The notes: generated by a model not told the origin, from the sequence alone. A stretch of 64,000 nucleotides of DNA from Algisphaera agarilytica (GCF_014207595.1 NZ_JACHGY010000001.1:3106836-3170835); one strand, 5' to 3'. Counted from the first letter of the stretch, positions 35,096-45,294 are shown. Numbers and translations are program-made.

Positions 35096-35992
35096 ATGCT
35101 GCGGACCCTGACATCTCGGATTCTTGCTCTTCTGACGGCTGCCTTGCTGGTGGAATCGGCGTCCGCTCAACTGCTTTCGCTCACCGCGGTTCGTGACGGC
35201 CGGGTCGAAGCGGAGTTGATTGCGGAGCACACCGCGGTGGTTCCGGGTGAGACGGCCCGGGTGGGGCTGCGTCTGAAGATGGACGAAGGGTGGCACACCT
35301 ATTGGAAGAACCCCGGAGATTCGGGGATGGCGACTTCGATCGAGTGGCAACTGCCCGAGGGGGTGACGGCGGAAGACATCGACTGGCCCGCCCCGCACTA
35401 TTACGAGGTCGGGGGCCTGGCGAGCTACGGCTACGAGGGCGAGATCGTCTTGCCGGTTGTCATCCACGTGCCAGCAGATTTCAAGGGCGAGCGTGTTCGG
35501 TTGCGTGCGTCGGCGGATTGGCTGGTTTGTAAAGAAGCGTGCGAGCCAGGCGCGGCGAATCTGTTTTTGAATCTGCTGATTACCGAGGCGGGCGGGGCAG
35601 AAATAAACACCCAAGCCAAGCAGTTGTTTGCGTGGGCGGATTCCCGGACGGGTATGGCCGTGATTTCTGAAGACGGTGAAGCCGAGGTTACCGCAACGGG
35701 AGACACTTACCGGTTGAGGTTGCCTTCGCCGGAGTTTCAGGGATTTGCCGCGCAAGGCGGGGATGTGCGCTTCTTTCCCGAGGACCCGAAACCGATCGCG
35801 ATGTCCGCGACGCAGGTGGTCGAGTTCAGCCGTGACGAAGAATTAACGCTTTTGCTGGAAAGAAATCCGACCGCGGCAGAACCCGTCGACAGGTTGGCGG
35901 GCGTGCTGGCTTGGCACAACCCAGAAGACATGAACGACACACGGTTTTTCCGAGTTGATTTACCGGTGCGCAACGTTGCGCAGAGCCAATAA
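35096..35992 (+). CDS. Periplasmic DsbD-alpha-like (thiol-disulfide interchange N-domain) protein
   Basis: 298 aa. A signal peptide ends SASA before QLLSL. The domain of the DsbD/ScsB N-terminus follows: EGWHTYWKNPGDSGM, IDWPAPHYYEVGGLASYGYEG and the redox-active pair in WLVCKEACEPG. Classical DsbD continues into an eight-helix membrane domain and a thioredoxin domain; here the protein stops after the periplasmic domain. The thioredoxin-like gene follows 28 nt downstream, so the two probably form a periplasmic relay. The electron-donating membrane part must be elsewhere or replaced. Confidence 0.8.
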   Translation: MLRTLTSRILALLTAALLVESASAQLLSLTAVRDGRVEAELIAEHTAVVPGETARVGLRLKMDEGWHTYWKNPGDSGMATSIEWQLPEGVTAEDIDWPAPHYYEVGGLASYGYEGEIVLPVVIHVPADFKGERVRLRASADWLVCKEACEPGAANLFLNLLITEAGGAEINTQAKQLFAWADSRTGMAVISEDGEAEVTATGDTYRLRLPSPEFQGFAAQGGDVRFFPEDPKPIAMSATQVVEFSRDEELTLLLERNPTAAEPVDRLAGVLAWHNPEDMNDTRFFRVDLPVRNVAQSQ

Positions 35993-36019
35993 ACGAACAC
36001 TACTTTCAGGAGCAAGACT

Positions 36020-36652
36020 ATGAAACCCATCGCATGGTTCGGATTGACAGGGATCGTCGCGGCACTGGCCATCATGATGATGCCCGTGGCGTCGGTGGCT
36101 GCAAAGGGCGGCGTGGCCACGGGCGAGCAGGCCCCGGCGTTTACGCTGACCGACTCCAACGGCGTTGAACACTCGCTCGAAGATTTTGCGGGCAAGACCG
36201 TGGTGCTCGAGTGGACCAACCAGCAGTGCCCGTTTGTTAAAAAGTTCTACGGCCAAGGCCACATGCAGGCTTGGCAGGAAGCCTACACCACCCAAGACGA
36301 CGTGATCTGGCTGACGATCTGCTCCTCGGCCCCCGGTAAGCAAGGCCACCTGACCGCCGAGGGCTGGAACACTGAGGTCGCCGAAAAGGGCATCAACTCG
36401 ACCGCCGTTCTGCTCGACGAAGACGGCACGGTCGGCAAGGCCTACGCCGCCAAGACCACCCCGCACATTTACGTCATCGATGGCGAGGGCGTGCTCCGCT
36501 ACCAGGGCGCGATCGACAGCGTCCGGTCCACCCGAACCAGCGACATCGATGGAGCAACGAACTACCTGGCCGACGCGGTGGATGCGTTGCTGGCCGGCAG
36601 CGAAGTGGCGGAACACACCACCCAGCCCTATGGCTGCGGCGTGAAGTATTAA
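36020..36652 (+). CDS. Periplasmic redoxin/AhpC-TSA-family protein
   Basis: 210 aa, with CAGGAGCAAG as ribosome site. An N-terminal signal peptide (ends SVAA) precedes the thioredoxin fold: APAFTLTDSNGVEHSL, the active-site region WTNQQCPFVKKFYG with a single catalytic Cys, and the cis-Pro region KTTPHIYVID. The C-terminus YGCGVKY carries a second Cys and is a hallmark of this redoxin subgroup. It likely reduces peroxides or shuttles thiols, with the upstream DsbD-alpha-like protein as partner. Confidence 0.85.
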   Translation: MKPIAWFGLTGIVAALAIMMMPVASVAAKGGVATGEQAPAFTLTDSNGVEHSLEDFAGKTVVLEWTNQQCPFVKKFYGQGHMQAWQEAYTTQDDVIWLTICSSAPGKQGHLTAEGWNTEVAEKGINSTAVLLDEDGTVGKAYAAKTTPHIYVIDGEGVLRYQGAIDSVRSTRTSDIDGATNYLADAVDALLAGSEVAEHTTQPYGCGVKY

Positions 36653-36675
36653 GCATCCTTGACCTGAACTCCTAA

Positions 36676-36742
36676 CCCACGCTCATGCTCCGGTGTCCGC
36701 CCTTAACGGGGTTGAGATGCCTGGGGCGTGGGCGGTTTTTTT
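36676..36742 (+). terminator. Intrinsic terminator after the redoxin gene
   Basis: CCCACGC/GCGTGGG stem with a long internal loop, then CGG and seven T. It overlaps the 3' end of the convergent pabB. Confidence 0.55.
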
Positions 36743-38103
36743 AGCGCTTGTAGCATCGCCTGGGCTTTGTGAAGCGTTTCGTCGTATTCCTCGGCGGGGT
36801 CGGAGTCGGCGACGATGCCGCCGCCCACCGAGAAGTGCAAACGCTTCGCTTCGCGGTCGATGAGCAGGGTGCGGATGGCGATGTTGAGCCGGGCGGTGGG
36901 GCGGTCCTGTTTCTGCTGGGCGTAGCCGATCGCGCCGCAGTAGGGGCCGCGGGCGACGGGTTCGAGTTCATCGATGATCTGCATCGCCCGGACCTTGGGG
37001 GCGCCGGTGATCGATCCGCCGGGGAAGGTCGCGCGGAGCAGGTGGCGGAGCGATCGGCTCTCGTGGAGTTGTCCGGTGACGGTGGCGACGCCGTGGTGGA
37101 CGGTGGGGTGAGACTCGACGGTGCGCGGCTGGGTGACGCGGACGCTGCCGTAGTCGCAGACCCGGCCGAGGTCGTTGCGCAGCAGGTCGATGATCATGTT
37201 GAGCTCGGCGGTGTCTTTCTCGGCGTCGCGCAGCTCGTTGGGGTCGACGTCGGCGGGGCGGGTGCCCTTGATCGGCCGGGTGGTGACGCGGCCATCGTCG
37301 TCGAGTTGGAGGAACAGCTCCGGCGAGGTCGAGCAGGCCACGCGACGCGGCGGATGGCCGTCGGGTTCGAGCAGTTCGAGGTACGCGCCGTACCACGCCG
37401 GTGACGCCTGAGCGAGTTGCAGGAACACGCCACGCGTCGAGCCCTCGAACTCGGCGGTGAACCGCTGGGCGAGGTTGACCTGGAACACATCCCCCGCGGC
37501 GATGTATTCGAGACCGCGCTGCACCGCGGCTTCGTGATCTGCCCGGGCAAGGTCGGGCCGGGGCTGCGAAGACTCGAACGCGAGGGCGTCGGGTGCGATC
37601 GATGAGGACGAGAGGTCCGGCAGCGACTCGGGGTTGGGCCCGACGGCCTGCCAGGTCTCGTCGCTGTGGTCGTAGACCAAAAAGTTCGGGCAGCGCTGGA
37701 ACTGCATATCCGGCCAACCGTGGTCTGCGGCGGCGTTGTGGGGCAGGGCTTCGATGGCGTGGGCCAGTTCGTAGCCCAGATGGCCGACGTAGAGCGAGGC
37801 GTCCCGGGTCAGGGCGGCGTCCAGATCGCCAAACGGATCGTGTTTCAGCGGGGCGGGTTGAGATGGGCCTTCGCCGATCCAGGCGCTCTGCCGGTCGCGG
37901 TGGACCATGGCCCCAACGGGCTCGGCGAGAAGGGAGTACCGCGACCATTGCGCGTCGAACCGCCCGGAGTGGAGCATCACCACGGGCCGCTGAGCGGGCC
38001 AGCGACGCAGCGCTTCGAGGGGGTTGAAGGAATAGGGCAGCGGTCGGCCGTGCGGGAACATCCGGGGATGATAAGCCCCGCGGCGTTGCGCGGTGTGGTT
38101 CAT
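36703..38103 (-). CDS. pabB: Aminodeoxychorismate synthase component I
   Basis: 466 aa from ATG 38103; a second Met at 38061 is also possible, and neither has a clear ribosome site. It makes 4-amino-4-deoxychorismate for folate. The chorismate-binding core is intact: AAGDVFQVNLAQRF, TRPIKGTRPAD, AELNMIIDLLRNDLGRVC, SITGAPKVRAMQIIDELE and GGGIVADSDPAEEYDETLHKA. The signature PIKGT (Lys in place of the Ala found in anthranilate synthase) favours PabB over TrpE. The amidotransferase PabA is not nearby. Confidence 0.92.
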   Translation of the reverse strand: MNHTAQRRGAYHPRMFPHGRPLPYSFNPLEALRRWPAQRPVVMLHSGRFDAQWSRYSLLAEPVGAMVHRDRQSAWIGEGPSQPAPLKHDPFGDLDAALTRDASLYVGHLGYELAHAIEALPHNAAADHGWPDMQFQRCPNFLVYDHSDETWQAVGPNPESLPDLSSSSIAPDALAFESSQPRPDLARADHEAAVQRGLEYIAAGDVFQVNLAQRFTAEFEGSTRGVFLQLAQASPAWYGAYLELLEPDGHPPRRVACSTSPELFLQLDDDGRVTTRPIKGTRPADVDPNELRDAEKDTAELNMIIDLLRNDLGRVCDYGSVRVTQPRTVESHPTVHHGVATVTGQLHESRSLRHLLRATFPGGSITGAPKVRAMQIIDELEPVARGPYCGAIGYAQQKQDRPTARLNIAIRTLLIDREAKRLHFSVGGGIVADSDPAEEYDETLHKAQAMLQALKKPPTPQASQPR

Positions 38104-38556
38104 CTGAAAAGTGGTGGTGGAGTTCCGGTGGGAAGGCCGTGGGCCGGAACGAGGCGGGCTCACCGCGTGTCCGACGGGCGGAGACGCTATCAATGGGATA
38201 TGTGGATGTAGGACTTTCTCCAAACCGCCCCGTGTTCGCGCGTCGGCAGGTTCGCACGGTGAGCCAACCTCGATTGTCAAAGAGCACCCTGCCGGCGACG
38301 CGCGTCAATGACGCCACGACAGGCCGTCCGGCCCGGAAAACCCGAAATCCCCTCGCTCTCACCCTGCTGCGACACACTCGGAAGAATACGGCTAGAACTA
38401 CGCCGTTCCGTGTTGCATTGACGCCTGACCCAAACCGTGCGTCGCGAACAGTAGCTTAACCAAAGCCCCCGGCAGAAGCCAGAATAAACCATCTAAAATA
38501 GGGTTTTTGCGCGTTTCGATCCGGTGGTTGATCGTAAAGCGTGCGGCAGGTTTGTC
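38104..38556. other. Gene-free stretch between pabB and the ABC ATPase gene
   Basis: 453 bp between the pabB start and the stop of the ABC ATPase gene. I see no conserved ORF, RNA gene, clear terminator or repeat copy. It is the place where the missing ABC permease partner might be expected, but no hydrophobic frame is present. The 3' third is AT-richer than its surroundings. Confidence 0.5.
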
Positions 38557-39591
38557 TTAGGAAGATGGGGTTTGAGTCAGCCGCAGGTACGCGTCTTCCA
38601 GCGTCGGCTGACCCACCGAAATCCGCCGGACGCCGCCGGGCAGTTGCTCGGCGATCCGAGCCACGATCGCGGGGCCGTCTTCGTGTTCGAAGCGGATGGT
38701 GTCCTGGATGACGGCCGGTTCTTTGCCCGGGGCCCAGGGGCCGAATGCCGCATCGATCTGGTCGCGGATGGTTCCGAGCTGGTCGGGGTGCAGCGGCTCG
38801 ACGCTGATGACATGAGAGCCGAGCGAGGCCTTGAGTTCCCCGGGCGTGGAGACCGTGAGCACCTGGCCGGAAGCGAGGACGGCCAGGCGGTCGGCGTGCT
38901 CGGCCTCGTCCATGAGGTGGGTGGTCCAGGCGATAGTCAGGTCGTGGCGCTGGCGTAGGTCCGCGAGGTGGTCCCACAGCTCGCGTCGGGCCGCGGGGTC
39001 GAGCCCGGTGGCGGGTTCATCCATGAGCAGCAGGCGGGGGCGGTGCAGCAGGGCCTTGGCGATCTCGAGCTTGCGTTTCATGCCGCCGGAGAAGGTCTCG
39101 ACGGCGTCGTGCATGCGGGGGGTGAGGTCGAAGCGGGCCAGGGCTTCGTCGATGCGTGGGGTGGATTCGAGGCGGGGCAGGCCGTGGAGCCGGGCCTGGC
39201 AGTCGAGGTTTTCGCGGGCGGTGAGCTTGATGTCGAGGCTGGGCGATTGGAAGACAACACCGAGCATGCGGCGGGCCGCGGCGGGGTTGGCCAGCACGTC
39301 CTGCCCGAAGAGTTGCACCGCGCCGGGTTGTGTGGCGCTGGGCTGAAGGAGCGTGGCGAGGATGCGGAAGGTGGTGGTCTTGCCGCCGCCGTTGGGACCC
39401 AGCAGGGCAAACGCCTCGCCGGGTTGGATCGACAGCGAGAGGTCGCTGACCGCGTCGCGTGAGGCTTTGGGGTATCGGTGGGTCAGGCCCGTGAGTTGCA
39501 CCGCGGGCGTAGCTTGGGGCTCGGCGGATGCGGCCGGTGGGGCGTTGACGTCGAGATCGGGGGCGGCGGTGGCGATGGGGATCGATTCCAA
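38557..39591 (-). CDS. ABC transporter ATP-binding protein without adjacent permease
   Basis: 344 aa. Walker A GPNGGGKTTTF, Q-loop FQSPSLDIKL, signature FSGGMKRKLEIAKALLHRP, Walker B LLLMDEPATGLDP and H-switch WTTHLMDEAEHADRL are all present. The C-terminal extension is like that of ABC-2-type exporters (DrrA/CcmA class). It follows ctaB by 10 nt, a frequent arrangement in oxidase assembly operons. No permease gene follows. Role in heme or oxidase biogenesis is only inferred from context. Confidence 0.9.
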   Translation of the reverse strand: MESIPIATAAPDLDVNAPPAASAEPQATPAVQLTGLTHRYPKASRDAVSDLSLSIQPGEAFALLGPNGGGKTTTFRILATLLQPSATQPGAVQLFGQDVLANPAAARRMLGVVFQSPSLDIKLTARENLDCQARLHGLPRLESTPRIDEALARFDLTPRMHDAVETFSGGMKRKLEIAKALLHRPRLLLMDEPATGLDPAARRELWDHLADLRQRHDLTIAWTTHLMDEAEHADRLAVLASGQVLTVSTPGELKASLGSHVISVEPLHPDQLGTIRDQIDAAFGPWAPGKEPAVIQDTIRFEHEDGPAIVARIAEQLPGGVRRISVGQPTLEDAYLRLTQTPSS

Positions 39592-39601
39592 GGGAGACGG
39601 G

Positions 39602-40561
39602 TCAGCGGGCGTCGATCATGATGACCGCGAGCACGACCGGCAGGTAGATCAACGAAGCGAAAAACACCCGGCGGGCCGAGGTCAGTCCGGGACGCATCGC
39701 CCACTGGATCGACAGCCCCAGGAACACCAGCCCGGACAGCAGCGCGACGCTGAATGAGATCCATCCCGCGAAGCCGAGAAACGTCGGAGCCAAACCGGCC
39801 GGCAGCAGCACCAGGCAGGTCAGGATCGAGTTGCGGAACGATGACCGACCCGAGGGGTCACGCACTGCGTGCATCGCCAGGTCGGCCGCGGCGTAGTCCT
39901 TGCGGTACATGTAGCCGATCGCCAGGAAGTGGGGCACCTGCCACAACGCCATGATCAGGAAGATGATCCACGCAGCGGCGGCGTCCGGGGTGAAGAGGCT
40001 GCCGGTGACCGCGGCGTAGCCGATGACCGGTGGCAACGCCCCGGGCACCGCGCCGACGTACAGCGAGATCGGCGAGACGCGTTTGAGCGGGGTGTAGATC
40101 AGTGCGTAGCTGAGGATCGTGAACGCGGCGACGCCCGAAGCCAGCGGCGTGCCGAACATGCACAGCATCGCCTGCCCGGCCAGCATGAGGCTGGTGCCCA
40201 ACGCCAACGCCTCGCCCATGGGCAGACGCTTGGCGGCGAGGGGCCGTTTGGCGGTGCGGGGCATCATCGCGTCGGTGCGGTGTTCGTAGGCCTGGTTGTA
40301 GACGCTGGCGGCCATGCATGAGAGTGCGGTGCCTCCGAGCGTGCCGATGAGCATCAGCCAGGTCCACGAGTGCCCGCTGCGGACTGCGAGGGCGAAGCCG
40401 ATCGCCGTGGTGATGACCACCATGCGGGTGATGCTGGGCTTGACCAGGGTTTTGTAGTCGGCCCAGCGGTCACGCAGCGTGTAGGCCCGGGGCGCAGCGG
40501 CGTCGGTCGTCGTGGATGACGGCAGCGAGGCGGCGGGTTCGGGCGGGGGGACGGAGCTCAC
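39602..40561 (-). CDS. ctaB: Protoheme IX farnesyltransferase (heme O synthase)
   Basis: 319 aa from GTG 40561, which overlaps the ctaA stop (GTGA); longer upstream extensions lie inside ctaA. It adds a farnesyl tail to heme B. The polyprenyl-diphosphate site is visible as NQAYEHRTDAMMPRTAKRPL (N-x3-E-x2-D-x2-M-x-R-T-x2-R-P), with the second motif YMYRKDYAAADLAM, and the multiple membrane helices. Organised as ctaA-ctaB-ATPase, the cluster supports an aa3-type, heme A-containing oxidase. Confidence 0.95.
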   Translation of the reverse strand: MSSVPPPEPAASLPSSTTTDAAAPRAYTLRDRWADYKTLVKPSITRMVVITTAIGFALAVRSGHSWTWLMLIGTLGGTALSCMAASVYNQAYEHRTDAMMPRTAKRPLAAKRLPMGEALALGTSLMLAGQAMLCMFGTPLASGVAAFTILSYALIYTPLKRVSPISLYVGAVPGALPPVIGYAAVTGSLFTPDAAAAWIIFLIMALWQVPHFLAIGYMYRKDYAAADLAMHAVRDPSGRSSFRNSILTCLVLLPAGLAPTFLGFAGWISFSVALLSGLVFLGLSIQWAMRPGLTSARRVFFASLIYLPVVLAVIMIDAR

Positions 40562-41808
40562 GCGTGGACGGTCTGGGGCTGTGGGTCTTGGGCGGGTGAG
40601 GGCGCTTGGTCTCGCGTCAGCGCCGGATCGGCGTCGAGATTCGGCGAAGACTTGCGGAAGATCTCGGTGGTGGCGTCGCCCGCGGCGACCGGGATATTGG
40701 CCGGTCGGCTGGAGGCGGGGGGCACCAGGTGCAGCCGGACAGTCATCCACGTCGCGGTGGCGAAGAGGATCGCGCCCACGGATTGGTGTGACGTGGCCAG
40801 TGTGTAGTGCTCGCCGGAGAGCACGGTCATCACGCCCAACCCGACCTGCAGCAACAGGAAAATGGCAAACAGCGTGGCGGGCAGCAGCACAGCCATCTGT
40901 CCGGGGTAGCTGCGCCAGACCCAGGCGGCGAAGCCGATACCGATGATGAACAGAGCGTAGGCCCCGAGTCGGTGGGTGAAGTGCAGGTGGACCTGCCAGG
41001 TTTCGTAGGTTCCCGGCAGCACCTCGCCGGTCTCGGCATCGACACGCAGGGGCGCGAAGCGCTCGGCCCGCTCGTCGTCGGGCACGGCCGCGACCGCGGC
41101 ATCGATGTCGGGTTGGCTCATCGGCGGCATGACTTGGCCGTAGTGGAACGGCCAGTCCGGGATCGCCAGGGCCGACTGGCTGTGACGCACCGCCGAGCCC
41201 AGCATGAGTTGAACCAGGAGCCCGGCCAACAGCAGCAGCGGGGCGATCCGCAGCGTGCGCCGGTGGCGTTCTTCATCGCTGTCGGTCGGTCGGCTCATCC
41301 AGAACCGGCTCACCGCCGTGGCCATCAGCACCGTGAGGCAGAAGAAGATCTGCCCCGTGACGCCGTGGATCCCCGCGAGGAAGATCGAGACCTCATCGAC
41401 CCGGAGGATGCCCATGATGCCCTGCAGGATCACGAAGGCCAGCAGGCCCCAGGCCAGGCCCTTGACCCACCGGCGGCGGCGTTGGGTGAACATCACCGCG
41501 ACGAGCACCGCGATGGTCAGGCTGCCCACGACGTAGCCCTTGAGCCGGTGCGAGTGCTCTAGGCGGGTGCCCTCGTCGTACCACCACGTTTCGAGCGGGG
41601 CGATCAGGGACCACACGCCGAAGGTCGTGAACCCGTCGGGCACGGCCATCCCGGCGTCTTTGCTGGTCACGTGGCCGCCGATCGCAATCAACACAAAGGT
41701 TGCTGCAACAAGGAGTAACGCCAGGACGTGGACCCATCGGCGATAGGGCGGGTACAGCGGCTGCTCGGGCGCCGTCGCCGGATCAGGATTCGGAGCTGTG
41801 GTGTTCAT
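40558..41808 (-). CDS. ctaA: Heme A synthase
   Basis: 416 aa, eight predicted helices. It oxidises heme O to heme A. The four conserved heme-ligand His regions are visible: EHSHRLKGY, GIHGVTGQ, HLHFTHRLGAY and TSHQSVGA. A ~70-residue loop (DAAVAAVPDDERAERFAPLR) lies between the two halves and is longer than usual. The C-terminal ~50 residues are polar and disordered. Overlaps ctaB by 4 nt. A TATACT box is 8 nt before the ATG, without ribosome site. Confidence 0.94.
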   Translation of the reverse strand: MNTTAPNPDPATAPEQPLYPPYRRWVHVLALLLVAATFVLIAIGGHVTSKDAGMAVPDGFTTFGVWSLIAPLETWWYDEGTRLEHSHRLKGYVVGSLTIAVLVAVMFTQRRRRWVKGLAWGLLAFVILQGIMGILRVDEVSIFLAGIHGVTGQIFFCLTVLMATAVSRFWMSRPTDSDEERHRRTLRIAPLLLLAGLLVQLMLGSAVRHSQSALAIPDWPFHYGQVMPPMSQPDIDAAVAAVPDDERAERFAPLRVDAETGEVLPGTYETWQVHLHFTHRLGAYALFIIGIGFAAWVWRSYPGQMAVLLPATLFAIFLLLQVGLGVMTVLSGEHYTLATSHQSVGAILFATATWMTVRLHLVPPASSRPANIPVAAGDATTEIFRKSSPNLDADPALTRDQAPSPAQDPQPQTVHA

Positions 41809-41816
41809 GCGGCATC

Positions 41817-41822
41817 AGTATA
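41817..41822 (-). promoter_or_regulatory. -10 box for ctaA (likely leaderless)
   Basis: TATACT on the minus strand, 8 nt before the ATG. Confidence 0.45.
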
Positions 41823-41932
41823 GGGAGGCCGCGGCACAAAGCGAGGCGAGTTTGAAGAGGACTTTTTCGGGCGAAATCGGGGCGATGAGTCGGCTGCGAC
41901 GCGGGAGCTAGCTCCGATCATCCGGCCCTGCC

Positions 41933-41961
41933 TTGTGGCATGAACATGGCCGATTCATAAT
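41933..41961 (+). promoter_or_regulatory. Candidate promoter for the GH88 gene
   Basis: TTGTGG, 17 nt, CATAAT. It gives a ~90-nt leader before the TTG start with its GGGAGG ribosome site. Confidence 0.4.
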
Positions 41962-42054
41962 GATGAAAAGTCTTCGGTGCCCGGCGGTTTGCAGATCGCG
42001 GTGCCGGTGCATGTCGCAAGTATCGATCGAGATGCTTTCTGGGAGGTCGTTGGA

Positions 42055-43392
42055 TTGAATAACCCACTTCGAATCACGTCAGCTGTTTTAATTGGTGCTT
42101 TGTCCTTAGGTGCAACCGCCCAAGGGATCGACGTCGATGCGGTGTTTACCACGATCGACCAGCGCGTGACCGCCATGGCTGCTGAAGCCACCGCCGCCTC
42201 GGCGGGCAGTTCCACGATGTACCCCAACTCGTACATCGCGGGTGATTCTGGTTGGACCCACCGCGAAGTCGGCGGATGGACCACCGGTTTCTACCCCGGC
42301 ATCTTGTGGAAGATGTACGAGCAGACCGGCAAGAGTGAATACAAAACACAGGCCGAGTCGTGGACCATGGCGCTCATCGGGCTCGAGTCCGACGACGCGG
42401 TGACGCAGACCTACCTTGATGCGTTCAACTTCCGCCCGTCCGATCACGACATCGGCTTCGTCTTCAACACCGCGTTCGGCAACGCGTACCGGATCACCGG
42501 CGAAGAGCGTTACAAAGCGGTCCTCAACGAAGCCGCCGAGCGCCTCGACAACCGATTCGACCCGAGCTACCAGGCGATCAAGTCCTGGGACTGGGGCACG
42601 TGGAACGAGGTGGTGATCATCGACAATATGATCAACCTCGAATTGTTGTGGGACGTCGCGGCGGAGGGCGGGCCGTCGAGCTACGCCGACCACGCACTGG
42701 CCCACGCCCAGACCACGGCCGAGTACCACGTCCGCAACGACGGCACGACCTATCACACCGTCGAGTTCGGCTTCCCCACGCCCCAGGCGGGCACCTACCA
42801 GGGCTACGAAGACGAATCGACCTGGGCCCGCGGGCAGGCTTGGGGGATCTACGGCTTCACGATGGCCTACCGCGAAGCGATCTCGGCTTCGGTCAGTACG
42901 TCGGAGGCCGACGCCTTACTCGACATCGCCACCGATTTGGCGGATTACTTCCTCGCCAACCTGCCCGATGACAACGTGCCGTTCTGGGATTTTGAGCTCT
43001 TTCTCGGCGACCCCGATCTGTTTGATAAGGACACCTCCGCCGCGGCCATCACCGCCTCGGCCCTGATCGAGTTGTCGCAGCTGGTCGACGACCCCGACGA
43101 AGAGCAGCGGTACTTCGAAGCCGCTGAAGACATCCTCGAAGCGTTGCTTTCGGCGACGTATTTCGCCGCCGACGCCACCGGCGAATCGCGTCTGCTGCTG
43201 CACGGCGTCGGCGCCCACCCCGACGCGGTCGCCAACGGACAATACGACGACGAGACGCTGATCTACGGCGAGTACTACCTGATCGAAGCGCTGCAGCGTT
43301 ACCAGGCGGTGCCCGAACCCGCGGGTTTGCTGACGCTCGGGCTGGTCGTTCCCGTGCTGATGCGTCGGCGTGTCGCGCCAACTTCACTCTAG
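42055..43392 (+). CDS. GH88-type unsaturated glucuronyl hydrolase with PEP-CTERM signal
   Basis: 445 aa from TTG 42055 (ribosome site GGGAGG at 42041-42046). A signal peptide (ITSAVLIGALSLGATAQG) predicts export. The alpha/alpha-barrel of GH88/105 is recognised from WTTGFYPGILW, RPSDHDIGFVF (first catalytic Asp region), IIDNMINLELLW (second Asp region) and RGQAWGIYGF. Such enzymes clip the 4,5-unsaturated uronic acid left by polysaccharide lyases. The C-terminus VPEPAGLLTLGLVVPVLMRRR is a PEP-CTERM sorting signal (VPEP, helix, Arg cluster). That implies processing by an exosortase encoded elsewhere. Confidence 0.85.
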   Translation: MNNPLRITSAVLIGALSLGATAQGIDVDAVFTTIDQRVTAMAAEATAASAGSSTMYPNSYIAGDSGWTHREVGGWTTGFYPGILWKMYEQTGKSEYKTQAESWTMALIGLESDDAVTQTYLDAFNFRPSDHDIGFVFNTAFGNAYRITGEERYKAVLNEAAERLDNRFDPSYQAIKSWDWGTWNEVVIIDNMINLELLWDVAAEGGPSSYADHALAHAQTTAEYHVRNDGTTYHTVEFGFPTPQAGTYQGYEDESTWARGQAWGIYGFTMAYREAISASVSTSEADALLDIATDLADYFLANLPDDNVPFWDFELFLGDPDLFDKDTSAAAITASALIELSQLVDDPDEEQRYFEAAEDILEALLSATYFAADATGESRLLLHGVGAHPDAVANGQYDDETLIYGEYYLIEALQRYQAVPEPAGLLTLGLVVPVLMRRRVAPTSL

Positions 43393-43417
43393 ACACCAAG
43401 ACCCCGATCGATATACT
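43390..43417 (+). promoter_or_regulatory. Promoter of the cimA leader
   Basis: TAGACA (5 of 6), 16 nt, TATACT (5 of 6). The expected transcription start falls at about 43424, on the ATG of the leader peptide, so the leader would be translated from a leaderless message. Confidence 0.55.
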
Positions 43418-43423
43418 CACCGC

Positions 43424-43486
43424 ATGAGCTTTGCCGCCCCACAGTCCGAGATTACGATTTCGATTATCGAGGACAACCTCCGGTAG
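43424..43486 (+). CDS. Isoleucine-rich attenuator leader peptide for cimA
   Basis: 20 codons encoding MSFAAPQSEITISIIEDNLR. Ile occupies four of six consecutive positions (ATT-ACG-ATT-TCG-ATT-ATC, 43451-43468). There is no ribosome site; the ATG lies 6 nt after a TATACT box. The stop codon (43484-43486) sits inside the 5' arm of a predicted antiterminator that pairs with the first arm of the terminator at 43522. This is the design of classical amino-acid leader peptides such as ilvL and leuL. Too short for routine gene finders; existence is inferred from structure. Confidence 0.65.
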   Translation: MSFAAPQSEITISIIEDNLR

Positions 43487-43545
43487 GGCGGCTGATCGTG
43501 CATCCACATGAATCGAACCGACCCTGCCGATGGCAGGGTTTTTTT
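43481..43545 (+). promoter_or_regulatory. Transcription attenuator upstream of cimA
   Basis: Terminator: CCCTGCC (43522-43528), loop GAT, GGCAGGG (43532-43538), then seven T. Antiterminator: CGGTAGGG (43481-43488) can pair with CCCTGCCG (43522-43529), 8 bp including one U-G. A ribosome at the leader stop would cover CGGTAGGG and let the terminator form; one stalled at the Ile codons would leave it free to pair and allow readthrough into cimA. Confidence 0.65.
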
Positions 43546-43603
43546 ATGCCCCGAATCCGTATCTGATACCCTGTTCGCCCCTCGCCGCCCCTTGGAAACC
43601 CCC

Positions 43604-45241
<1,638 letters not shown>

Positions 45242-45294
45242 ACGCCATCAGAAAGTAAGCGGGGTTTGAGTTGTGGGGTGCCTCGATCCCGGGC

